A DNA stretch of 23,072 bases, taken from the IMG/VR virus record IMGVR_UViG_3300018476_000044, positions 1-23,072 of that record. One strand, given 5' to 3'. This document shows, piece after piece, positions 6,301 to 13,461 of this stretch. Source of the DNA: a virus. The translations under genes and the position numbers were made by a program. The notes beneath the pieces were generated by a model that was given only the letters and a program-made list of their open reading frames with translations, searched no databases and had not been told where the DNA came from. Each line of letters begins with the position of its first letter. The stretch's first letter is position 1.

Positions 6301-6561
6301 TCAGACGTCAACTTGTGGTGGCGAAACTACAGTTTTCCCACTGAACATCATAGCTAGTGCTGTTCGATTCTTCGTCCCGGTCTTAGTATAGGCCGTGTGT
6401 AGCCACATCTTAACAGTTCCTTCGGCAACACTCATCAGTTTTGCTATCTCTTTATTAGACAGCCCTTTGATGAGATGCTCGACAACTTCGCGCTGACGCG
6501 GTGATAATTGTCCAATGTTCGTAAGAGGACAATCATGACACGGTCTCTCTATTGAGCCCAT
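6301..6561 (-). CDS. LuxR-type HTH regulator (86 aa)
   Basis: A GGGAG SD lies 7 bases before the ATG. Residues 18-75 match a LuxR/GerE-type helix-turn-helix: LSPRQREVVEHLIKGLSNKEIA, then the recognition helix MSVAEGTVKMWLHTAYTKTG and the closing helix NRTALAMMF. There is no receiver or autoinducer domain; the first 17 residues only hold a CHDC pair. Stand-alone GerE domains occur in some phages and act as transcription regulators. Targets might be phage middle or late promoters or host genes; this is not readable here. Confidence 0.8.
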   Translation of the reverse strand: MGSIERPCHDCPLTNIGQLSPRQREVVEHLIKGLSNKEIAKLMSVAEGTVKMWLHTAYTKTGTKNRTALAMMFSGKTVVSPPQVDV

Positions 6562-6590
6562 GACAAATCTCCCAGCCTTTGTCTCTCATG

Positions 6591-7022
6591 TTAAGTTTCC
6601 TTTCGATACATACGCCGCCCCAGTTTTCGTGATTCTTCGTGAGATAGACCTTTTATTCCAACCTGATTGGCAGGTGGCATGCGCGGATGCGGAAAGTGAG
6701 TATCTTTCCATAGGTGGAGCACATAAGGGTGATTGTTGATGTGGTCCTCTTTAGGCACATGATATTGAATAACTAACTCATTTTCTTCCCAAAATAGATC
6801 TTTAATGAAACACATTTCTTCCCAATTCGGACATCTTCTTTCGGTGCTCACACTAACGTGTTCCCAACCGTGTGCATCCGGATGTTCAGCACCATTAGAT
6901 ATGATTCGTAATGACGTACCGCAGGGACCCATCAATTGAAATGCTCCTGCCAGCGCCGATTTAGGATAACCGTAGCCCTCGAGACGTGCTGTCTTAAGTT
7001 TCGTCGGAATAACCCTACGCAT
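6591..7022 (-). CDS. DUF7694-like phage protein (143 aa)
   Basis: The start at 7022 overlaps the end of the Lar-like gene; the frame is open upstream but would bury that gene. Residues about 52-122 carry the strongly patterned block HGWEHVSVS, CPNWEEMCFIKDLFWEE, VIQYHVP, NNHPYVLHLWK and PPANQVG. I recognise this as a common phage domain of unknown function (recalled as DUF7694). The conserved His, Trp and Glu residues suggest an enzymatic or metal site, but no activity is known to me. Confidence 0.65.
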   Translation of the reverse strand: MRRVIPTKLKTARLEGYGYPKSALAGAFQLMGPCGTSLRIISNGAEHPDAHGWEHVSVSTERRCPNWEEMCFIKDLFWEENELVIQYHVPKEDHINNHPYVLHLWKDTHFPHPRMPPANQVGIKGLSHEESRKLGRRMYRKET

Positions 7023-7239
7023 GGCGTTTATTCCAGTTCGCTGCTGCTTCAACCCGACGCGCATAGCCAATTGAGTTTGTGTATCCGATTGGACATTCAT
7101 CCTTGACATCGCGGCAATAAACGTACCACGACGCCAAGTCCCAACTTTTGTCATGTTCGAATGAACAAGGTGAACCGCAGAATGGGCATGGTAATAGTTC
7201 GTCGGGTTCGGCTTCGATGATTACCCGTTCTGCGGCCAT
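7015..7239 (-). CDS. lar: Lar-like restriction alleviation protein (74 aa)
   Basis: I start at the ATG at 7237-7239, with ACGGAG nine bases ahead; the open frame continues upstream without an SD. The protein shows the Lar zinc-ribbon plan: LLPCPFCGSPC (C18, C21), then YVYC (C42) and C49, ending in the helix ARRVEAAANWNKR, which matches the usual A...WN.R close. Lar of the E. coli Rac prophage reduces type I restriction, at least partly by promoting modification. Many phage homologues are only zinc-ribbon relatives, so the anti-restriction role is likely but not certain. It has its own predicted promoter. Confidence 0.7.
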   Translation of the reverse strand: MAAERVIIEAEPDELLPCPFCGSPCSFEHDKSWDLASWYVYCRDVKDECPIGYTNSIGYARRVEAAANWNKRHA

Positions 7240-7263
7240 AGACTTGTGCTCCGTTAGCCGCAC

Positions 7264-7292
7264 AGTATATGTAGATCTGCCTGTTGACGCAA
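7264..7292 (-). promoter_or_regulatory. Probable promoter for the lar-like gene
   Basis: On the minus strand TATACT (7264-7269, five of six to the -10 consensus) is preceded after 17 bases by TTGCGT (7287-7292, three of six to the -35). It sits in the 56-base gap between the resolvase-like gene and lar, and initiation would fall near 7257, just before the ACGGAG SD. The -35 is weak, so an activator may be needed. Confidence 0.4.
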
Positions 7293-7295
7293 GCT

Positions 7296-7736
7296 TTATT
7301 TTTGGAGGGTGGCTTTTACCCACCCGGTAAACCAAATCCGAAAAGTATCCCAATCGATTTCTGCAATAGCCTGCATCTGGTGACCTTCGGGAAGGGGCAT
7401 TGAGATGTAAGTTCTAACTCGCCACGGCTTTTTATTCTGTCTATAAATAAGAACAGGAATTGCATTGTCTCGCTTTGCAGACGTCTCACATTGCTTCCAC
7501 CAAGTGTTGACGCTAAGTGTCTCTTGTCGTTTAACTTCGACTGAAAGACCGTAGCAACCAATCAGATCCGAACCTCCAATAGCAGTTTGTATCTGATTCC
7601 TTTGGATGGTACACATCCCCTTAAGACATTCTTCTCTCGGATAACCTAAGTCTGTCATTGCAAGGTAGATACAATAATTCATTGCATCTGCAACCTCGCG
7701 CTCTCCCGTTTTTCCTTTGTTGACAATGTGAATCAT
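7296..7736 (-). CDS. PD-(D/E)XK resolvase-like nuclease (146 aa)
   Basis: The protein has the core of a small PD-(D/E)XK nuclease: E13 in the first helix, GGSD at 54-57 (D57), and VEVK at 66-69 (E67, K69) on the next strand. A helix (TWWKQCETSAK) and the strand IPVLIYRQNKKPW follow. This resembles the Hjc-like or RusA-replacing resolvases and VRR-type nucleases found next to phage polymerases. A likely role is cleaving branched DNA during replication or recombination. An AAGGG SD lies about 8 bases before the ATG. The 78-base gap upstream shows a short imperfect hairpin but no clear promoter. Confidence 0.7.
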   Translation of the reverse strand: MIHIVNKGKTGEREVADAMNYCIYLAMTDLGYPREECLKGMCTIQRNQIQTAIGGSDLIGCYGLSVEVKRQETLSVNTWWKQCETSAKRDNAIPVLIYRQNKKPWRVRTYISMPLPEGHQMQAIAEIDWDTFRIWFTGWVKATLQK

Positions 7737-7814
7737 TTGCTGGTGCCCTTGCGTTGCTAGCTCTGTGTTTTGATGTGTACGTAGGCCGCAGCGCCGTCGC
7801 TACAGTGCGTTTCT

Positions 7815-9851
7815 CTAGCTGGCCTGTGCTGCTGTGACTACTTGTTGATCGGGGGCTACAGCCGGCGGCTGCGCGGCGCCAATATCGACTAATATTCTCT
7901 CTGCCTCTGTGATATACCATTCATAGTTTATGTCGGTTGGGAGAGAATCCGGAAGTACCATTAGTTCCCGAGCTCCGTCAGAACGAGGTACTTTGTTACC
8001 TGAGATAACATAGACTAATTCCCCCTCGACTCCCGTTGCATAGTACCATCTAATGGCACGGCCGACATATTCGTTCCCAGCGGGCTGAACCCTCGCAGCG
8101 CCCCCGCGTACATTGCGGACACTAACAAACTTCGTTATATCGGTGCAAGCTCGAATTGTGGTTTCTAATGAAATTCCCTTAGTGAAGTAATCAATCACTG
8201 CATCTAGACAAATAGTTGCTGTCGGATTCTTATGCAGTTTTTGTTCAGATTGTTCTGGCTTTGCATAAGCCCCTTTCGATTTGATCTTTCCATCTTTCTT
8301 AATCGCAATATAATTATTTACATCTCGTGAATAGAGAGCCTGAAATTCAGATCCCTCAGTCTCAAAGCGAGTATCGAATTCCCAAGCTTTAATAATCGAA
8401 TTCATTGTATCTTGAAGAGAGCGAGGGCACTTGATCACAATACCATCTGTGTTAGCACTGACAACACGGATCCCTGCAAGCTCTAAACGTTCGATAAGAA
8501 GTAACAATGTTAATTGTCCAGTCAATGTAACCTGGAACAGTAGGTCTGGCGAATAGATAATCGAGTGCATGTTGCCTAGCTTACCGAACGTTCCATTGAC
8601 AACAATCTTCAAGGATTCAGCAACAGCTTTATTTCCAGCTCGTTTTGCTTCGATACGTTTGTTGACGATTGCGCGATACACAGTAAGGAATGGATCACCT
8701 AAATGATGTGGTGTCAACCCAAGATTTAAAATAATGAATGGATAATAAGATGTCACGTCTTTATCTAACAATATGAAATCATTATCGCTTATGTGAGCAG
8801 CAGTTTGTTCAGAACTATGTAGACCTCCAATTCCCATGCGATACACGGAACCATTCATGTTTATCGGAAGTTCTTTAATCTCTTTCGGCATTGCGATCGA
8901 GCCGGTATAGTCGACAATGAACTCGGCGTTCGCAACAACATTCAAAGCATATTTCATTAAGTCGGATTGGAAATTAAGATAATACGGAACCTTGTATTTG
9001 TAGATTGTACCAATTTCGACTTTAGGTCTGGTTGGGAAACGTCCTGTAATTCTTTTGAGTTCTTTATTGATAACAGCTTCTGCAATCTGTGCGTCAGATT
9101 TCGAACGTAGATCAACACCAAATTCATTACTCAATTCATAACGCAGTTCAATCTGTTCCTTTAAGCACTCTCTAAGAAGTTGGGTATTAAGAGTATCGTT
9201 TACGCAATACCAACGGACAATGATAATCTGGTCTTCGCTCAGAACAGTATCCGGATGGAATGGAAGATCCTGCATCTTCTTTGCATGGAGTCTTCCCGCA
9301 TACGTTTTCAGACTTGCGAACAGTGGAGCAACTTCAATTAAGTCGATATGATTAACACCGAATTTCTTAATCCTGTATCTATGATGAATCTCATAAGGAC
9401 TCACATTGAATTTGATTAAAGCATCGGAGATCTCTTTTACGAATTCGGTTGACAGACCTTCACAGACGCAGTAACAAATTGTCAGATCGTATGAGATAGA
9501 ATTGAATCCGATTGTAAGACAATTCGCCATGATCCAACGCAACCCATGTTTGTATTCAGGTTGCGTAGAATCTAGATAGAAAACTTTACCTGACACCACA
9601 TGGGTGAATACAGCGAGGAAGTAATTCGAGAATACTTCTACGTCGACTATAAGTTCTTCTTGCTTTATAGATATATCAAGCAGTTCTTCATAAGTCAATA
9701 GCTCGACTGGGAATGCCCGGGCTTCTTCAAGTCCGGGCAAATGATCGAGCCAAGTTTGTTCAGGAGGAGTACGCTTCTCCCGTTGGATCTTTTCCTTCGG
9801 GGGTGGTGGCGTGTCATCCCAAAAGAGACCCTCGACGGGATTGCGCGGCAT
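7815..9851 (-). CDS. Family B DNA polymerase with 3'-5' exonuclease (678 aa)
   Basis: The N-terminal DnaQ-like exonuclease shows ExoI D70-V-E72, ExoII N117-S-I-S-Y-D122 and ExoIII Y215-C-V-N-D219. The polymerase domain has motif A D365-V-T-S-Y-Y-P371, motif B K415-x3-N419-x3-G423 (Phe in place of Tyr before the Gly), motif C N467-T-D469-G and a KGAY segment (526-529) like the KxY motif. Motif C lacks the first Asp of the usual DTD; the catalytic second Asp is kept. The length fits compact phage PolB enzymes. It should replicate the phage genome together with the clamp gene just upstream. The ATG lies one base after the stop of the small coiled-coil gene. Confidence 0.9.
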   Translation of the reverse strand: MPRNPVEGLFWDDTPPPPKEKIQREKRTPPEQTWLDHLPGLEEARAFPVELLTYEELLDISIKQEELIVDVEVFSNYFLAVFTHVVSGKVFYLDSTQPEYKHGLRWIMANCLTIGFNSISYDLTICYCVCEGLSTEFVKEISDALIKFNVSPYEIHHRYRIKKFGVNHIDLIEVAPLFASLKTYAGRLHAKKMQDLPFHPDTVLSEDQIIIVRWYCVNDTLNTQLLRECLKEQIELRYELSNEFGVDLRSKSDAQIAEAVINKELKRITGRFPTRPKVEIGTIYKYKVPYYLNFQSDLMKYALNVVANAEFIVDYTGSIAMPKEIKELPINMNGSVYRMGIGGLHSSEQTAAHISDNDFILLDKDVTSYYPFIILNLGLTPHHLGDPFLTVYRAIVNKRIEAKRAGNKAVAESLKIVVNGTFGKLGNMHSIIYSPDLLFQVTLTGQLTLLLLIERLELAGIRVVSANTDGIVIKCPRSLQDTMNSIIKAWEFDTRFETEGSEFQALYSRDVNNYIAIKKDGKIKSKGAYAKPEQSEQKLHKNPTATICLDAVIDYFTKGISLETTIRACTDITKFVSVRNVRGGAARVQPAGNEYVGRAIRWYYATGVEGELVYVISGNKVPRSDGARELMVLPDSLPTDINYEWYITEAERILVDIGAAQPPAVAPDQQVVTAAQAS

Positions 9852-9852
9852 C

Positions 9853-10038
9853 TTAGCCCAGTACTGTCCGGGTTGCGTCCTTCAGCTCTTGGACTGCTTT
9901 CGAGTATTCTTCTTTGGACATATCATATGCTTGATGCGCCCGTTCTAGAGCTCGCTCATCCGCGGCAAACTTCTTTCGAGCTGCAATCAGATTGTCCTGG
10001 ATAGTTCCGAGATCAACTGACTTGGTCTTGAGTGCCAT
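9853..10038 (-). CDS. Small coiled-coil protein (61 aa)
   Basis: An ATG at 10036-10038 has GGAGG five bases upstream; a second ATG four codons earlier overlaps that SD and is less likely. The product is one long charged helix (residues 12-58, rich in Ala, Glu, Lys) with heptad-like spacing, so a coiled-coil dimer is expected. It lies between the sliding clamp and the polymerase, one base from the polymerase start. It may be an accessory factor of the replisome; this is inferred from position only. Confidence 0.55.
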   Translation of the reverse strand: MALKTKSVDLGTIQDNLIAARKKFAADERALERAHQAYDMSKEEYSKAVQELKDATRTVLG

Positions 10039-10062
10039 TGTATCCTCCATTGGGTTTATGAT

Positions 10063-11016
10063 TTATCCACGCATACCAACAATCGCACCACGCAACTTTT
10101 GTCCAAAGAACAGAACTGGTTGTGGATAACGTGTGAAGTCTGCTGTCTCAGCGACTCCCTCAAGTAAACGAAGCATCTTAATCTGATAGATTCCCCCAAT
10201 ACCCAGACCGTTTACTTCGTAGCTGGCTCCAGTTTCTTCATCTAGATGAGTTTGGAGAACTCCGTCTTTGATATGAATGCGCGTAAGGTCATCTGAGAAT
10301 GCAGTTAGATTATCAAGCGCAGGATAGAGGCGTGGATCAATTGGAACTGGTTCACATTTATGATCTAACACCTTGCTGATGTCCGGCCACTCTGTAACGT
10401 AGAGTTGAGTACGAATCCATCTACCACCCGGGTAATGAAAGGTGACAGAGTTATTATCAAGCTGAAGATGGGATGGGGGTTCCCCAACGCGGATCACTTC
10501 TTTAACTGCCGACCCGGGAATGTTAACCACAAACGGGATGTCGATCGCAAGCCAGTATTCAATCACACAAACGTTGTTGGTTGCGAAAGCGGATTGTCCC
10601 CGTAACAGAATACCGTTGGTCCAGGGACGAGATGCATCGTTACCAACAAAGGCGCTAATCTTTTCGAATGAGTCAAGTAATGCTGATCCATCGATATGAA
10701 CAATGTTACCCGACGGCTCTGGATGTGTTGCATCTGTGTCAACGGTTTCAACAAAGGCTTTGAAGTTACCACTCTGTACACGAAGACGTTTCTTCTCAGT
10801 TAGAGTAAGAACAACTTCCTCTTCGCAATTGGAGATTGCACGAACTAGAGTTTCAGCCTTCGGTACGCATTCCAAGTCCAATGCAATGGGACTGCAGATG
10901 GCTAGGTTACCGTTGAATGATCGAACGGTTCCTTTCTCAATACGGAAATGAGTCATTGCGGGAACGAAATCCTTCTTAGCGACCGCGCCTTGCACAAAAC
11001 GAAGTTCTTTTAACAT
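10063..11016 (-). CDS. dnaN: DnaN-like sliding clamp (317 aa)
   Basis: Overall pattern and length fit a short version of the bacterial beta clamp (about 366 residues in E. coli). There are three repeats of beta-alpha-beta-beta-beta type. Recognisable segments include NGNLAICSPI in domain one, NGILLRGQSAFATNNVCVIEYWL in domain two, and the C-terminal PVLFFGQKLRGAIVGMRG. The last matches the conserved DnaN ending (M-P-M-R-L) that shapes the partner-binding pocket. It would encircle DNA and tether the phage polymerase or other enzymes. The ATG follows the dpdA stop with no gap, so the two are co-translated. Sequence similarity is distant, so the call rests on pattern. Confidence 0.75.
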   Translation of the reverse strand: MLKELRFVQGAVAKKDFVPAMTHFRIEKGTVRSFNGNLAICSPIALDLECVPKAETLVRAISNCEEEVVLTLTEKKRLRVQSGNFKAFVETVDTDATHPEPSGNIVHIDGSALLDSFEKISAFVGNDASRPWTNGILLRGQSAFATNNVCVIEYWLAIDIPFVVNIPGSAVKEVIRVGEPPSHLQLDNNSVTFHYPGGRWIRTQLYVTEWPDISKVLDHKCEPVPIDPRLYPALDNLTAFSDDLTRIHIKDGVLQTHLDEETGASYEVNGLGIGGIYQIKMLRLLEGVAETADFTRYPQPVLFFGQKLRGAIVGMRG

Positions 11017-11943
11017 CTAGAATAATTCCCTTACTCTGCCTTTATAGATGCCACCGTTAACTGCGTCGACCAAAGCGTTTATAACACCATACGACCAGAG
11101 ATTGTAAGCTGCACGAGACTCATAAACGGTGGACAACCGTTCGTAGGTAAAACCCATATCCTCAAGATGCTTGAAGATAACATCTTGTTCGATCGGAGAC
11201 AAAGTTGTGGCGTGCTGACCAGCGTCATGCCGCTGTGGGCTCTTCGAGGAGACGTTAATCGGACCCCATTGGGGTGTCTGAATACCACCGAACGCAGCAG
11301 TCTGCACCCAGGAAGATGAGTCACAACTATACCAAGGATATGCTTCCATAATTGGAATAGAAGTGATTCCGAATCCGTGTACTTTGATACGCGGGCGGCC
11401 ACTGCCATCGACTAGATACTTATCCCAGATTCTATCGAGCCACTTCATAAGCTGCGTCGAAGAACTTCCGACCATACCACCCAAAGTGATGTAGTCGTAG
11501 TTTTGAACGTAGTGTTCGAGATAACGTTCATCTTCACCCGCGTGGAAACAAGGTAACGGACGGACGCCCCGAGCTTCCATCTCGCATTGGTTGCGATATG
11601 TTTGAAGTGGGTCACCAATACCGTCGAGCACAGACGCCATTACAACTCCGTCTTCGACGCGTATGATATCTAAATTGCGTTTGATGTACTCACAGTATTC
11701 GGCAACCGAAAGATCTACCTTGAGCGTGTAAGCAGAGAACGCTCCTGAGTCAAGGAACACCCGTACTTTATCTTCGCGCATGGCGTCGACAAACTTTTGC
11801 TTCCCGACGTAATGATATGATTCCAGAATGTGCGGGACGGCATCAACTAACCGTTTCTCATTGTCAGTCAAATTCTGGTAACGACCGGAGTTACCTCCAG
11901 CCCGATATCCGTTTGTGTAGATAGCAGCTAGATAGATTTGCAT
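11017..11943 (-). CDS. dpdA: DpdA-type DNA guanine transglycosylase (308 aa)
   Basis: This is a relative of tRNA-guanine transglycosylase that acts on DNA, exchanging guanine for a 7-deazaguanine base such as preQ0. Visible features are the FLDSGAFSAY block with D65 (general acid/base position), a DGIGDP turn (108-112), the LGGMVGS loop (154-160), HGFGIT (189-194) and the SCDSSSW block with D208 (nucleophile position). The C-terminal zinc cysteines of tRNA enzymes are absent, as in phage DpdA. Length also agrees. The whole preQ0 pathway lies just upstream. The SD is weak and the start is 4 bases after the previous stop, so translation is probably coupled. I do not assign a DpdA subfamily. Confidence 0.88.
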   Translation of the reverse strand: MQIYLAAIYTNGYRAGGNSGRYQNLTDNEKRLVDAVPHILESYHYVGKQKFVDAMREDKVRVFLDSGAFSAYTLKVDLSVAEYCEYIKRNLDIIRVEDGVVMASVLDGIGDPLQTYRNQCEMEARGVRPLPCFHAGEDERYLEHYVQNYDYITLGGMVGSSSTQLMKWLDRIWDKYLVDGSGRPRIKVHGFGITSIPIMEAYPWYSCDSSSWVQTAAFGGIQTPQWGPINVSSKSPQRHDAGQHATTLSPIEQDVIFKHLEDMGFTYERLSTVYESRAAYNLWSYGVINALVDAVNGGIYKGRVRELF

Positions 11944-11947
11944 TTAA

Positions 11948-12841
11948 TTATCCGATTATTTTTGATCTTCTATCTGTACCAGCTATACGCATGATTTCAC
12001 GTTCTACTATTAGAGCATCTCTTTTATCAATATCAAATTGGGAAGGATTCAATTCAATATTCATATCTTTCCAATTAAATTGAGTTGCTCCTCGAAGATG
12101 TTTACGAACATAGATTTCCATATCGGGATCGTGACGCCTTTGTCTCCAATGATCATTGATCCAAGTTATTAATGATTCACGACGATCTTTACCTTCTGGA
12201 AGATCACGAAGTCGAAACATATCTTTAATTCCTGTCGGATCAGTAGCAAAACGAATTGAAGGACTTTCAATAAGACTGAAAGAAGCAGACCATTCATAAC
12301 GTTGATTCAAAGCTATAGATGAAGATAGATTAATTAACAATCCCTCATTAGAATTAGTTGTATTAAATCTTTCTATTAGACCTGATTTTAAATGAACTGT
12401 TTTAACTTCGGATTGTACCCATGCTCCTCCTATCCAGGACCAGAGTGATGAAGCATTCAATATCTTATTATCGAAAACTTGTGCATGATCCATACGAACC
12501 ATGTATTGACTATATCGACTAGCGTATCCTCTAACTTCTTTCATATTAACGGTTCTGACACTACTAAGAGTGATATCGTTATCATTTCGCTTTGAAATCG
12601 ATCCAACATTAATCGGCCAAATAAGATCTGGAGGACATTCTGTTGGATTGAAAAATGTTTTATCTTCGTATAAACCATTAAATCCTATTGGTTCGAGACG
12701 ACGAAAAGTTTTTAAGGACGGAGGAGCTAACCAATCCCCTCTTGCTGATTCTTTTGTCATTGGAAATGATTCGATTAATTGAATAATTTCCAGAGAGATT
12801 GATTTTAGTTTTTTAGCTTCTTTAGTCGGTTTGTTAGTCAT
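11948..12841 (-). CDS. AT-rich protein of unknown function (297 aa)
   Basis: The ATG at 12839-12841 has GGAG seven bases away (ACAACGGAG leader); an ATG two codons earlier is too close to the SD. I do not recognise the product. It has a basic N-terminal helix and a middle rich in Trp, Ser and Asn (SLWSWIGGAWVQSE). Near the C-terminus come WINDHWRQRRHDPD and a helix with REIMRIAG. There is no signal peptide or membrane span. Base composition is strikingly low: two sampled 60-base lines give 28 percent G+C and one gives 35, against about 45-55 percent in dpdA and folE. It lies between folE and dpdA, 4 bases from dpdA, so it may belong to the modification system or be a recent insertion. Confidence 0.6.
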   Translation of the reverse strand: MTNKPTKEAKKLKSISLEIIQLIESFPMTKESARGDWLAPPSLKTFRRLEPIGFNGLYEDKTFFNPTECPPDLIWPINVGSISKRNDNDITLSSVRTVNMKEVRGYASRYSQYMVRMDHAQVFDNKILNASSLWSWIGGAWVQSEVKTVHLKSGLIERFNTTNSNEGLLINLSSSIALNQRYEWSASFSLIESPSIRFATDPTGIKDMFRLRDLPEGKDRRESLITWINDHWRQRRHDPDMEIYVRKHLRGATQFNWKDMNIELNPSQFDIDKRDALIVEREIMRIAGTDRRSKIIG

Positions 12842-12858
12842 TTCCATTCTCCGTTGTG

Positions 12859-13413
12859 TTATTTCATCCCAAGAAATTCGGAACGAGCGGAGTCTTCTGT
12901 CTTAAACACACCACGTAGAGCACTCGTGACAGTGTAGTGTCCCTGTTGACAGATGCCTCGCGACTCCATGCACAGGTGACGGGCCCGCACTATAACGCCA
13001 CAACCCAGAGGGTTCAGTGCTTCACTAATAGCGTCTGCGATCTGACACGTCAGGCGTTCCTGTACTTGCAGGCGGCGGGAGTAGATCTGTAGTAACCGAC
13101 CGAGCTTACTCAATCCAACGATACGTTTGTGAGGTAGGTAACCAATTGTTGCAGTACCGAAGAATGGAGCAAGATGGTGTTCACAATGAGAATAGAAAGG
13201 TAGATCTTTGATTACAACCATCTCGTCTACACCTTCGGATCCATCAACAAAGGTTTTGAGAACACTAAGGGGATCCATCTCGTAGCCTGAAGTCCAGAAC
13301 TCCCAAGCACTAGTTACACGATCTGGTGTTTCGATTAAACCTTCTCGATTCGCATCTTCTCCCTTGATGTTCTTGAGAACAGCTCTGAACGCTTCGCGCA
13401 GAGTCTCGGCCAT
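12859..13413 (-). CDS. folE: GTP cyclohydrolase I (184 aa)
   Basis: It catalyses GTP to 7,8-dihydroneopterin triphosphate, the first step of both folate and 7-deazaguanine synthesis. The zinc ligands are C77 and H80 (SHCEHHLAPF) and C148 (RHLCMESRG). The substrate-binding GLSKLGRL (100-107) and the QERLT (118-122) segments are intact. The length is slightly below that of E. coli FolE (222). A strong predicted promoter lies directly upstream, and the SD is ACGGAG with 6 bases to the ATG. In this context it supplies the pterin precursor to QueD rather than folate. Its G+C content is clearly higher than that of the gene after it. Confidence 0.95.
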   Translation of the reverse strand: MAETLREAFRAVLKNIKGEDANREGLIETPDRVTSAWEFWTSGYEMDPLSVLKTFVDGSEGVDEMVVIKDLPFYSHCEHHLAPFFGTATIGYLPHKRIVGLSKLGRLLQIYSRRLQVQERLTCQIADAISEALNPLGCGVIVRARHLCMESRGICQQGHYTVTSALRGVFKTEDSARSEFLGMK

Positions 13414-13432
13414 GCTTTGCTCCGTTGTGGCA

Positions 13433-13461
13433 ATTATAAACGGGATGCTACGCTTTTACAA
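13433..13461 (-). promoter_or_regulatory. Sigma70-like promoter of folE
   Basis: On the minus strand a perfect -10 TATAAT (13433-13438) is preceded after exactly 17 bases by TTGTAA (13456-13461, four of six to the -35). Initiation is expected near 13426, giving a leader of about 13 bases that contains the ACGGAG SD. The -35 overlaps the 3' end of the deoxyribosyltransferase-like gene. This gives folE, the AT-rich gene, dpdA and the replication genes a start separate from queE-queC-queD. Confidence 0.65.

Noticed and set aside
6234-6308. Possible 24-codon frame with TTG start ahead of the 78-residue gene
   Set aside because: It ends in an ATGA-type overlap, which is tempting, but there is no SD and no ATG or GTG start.
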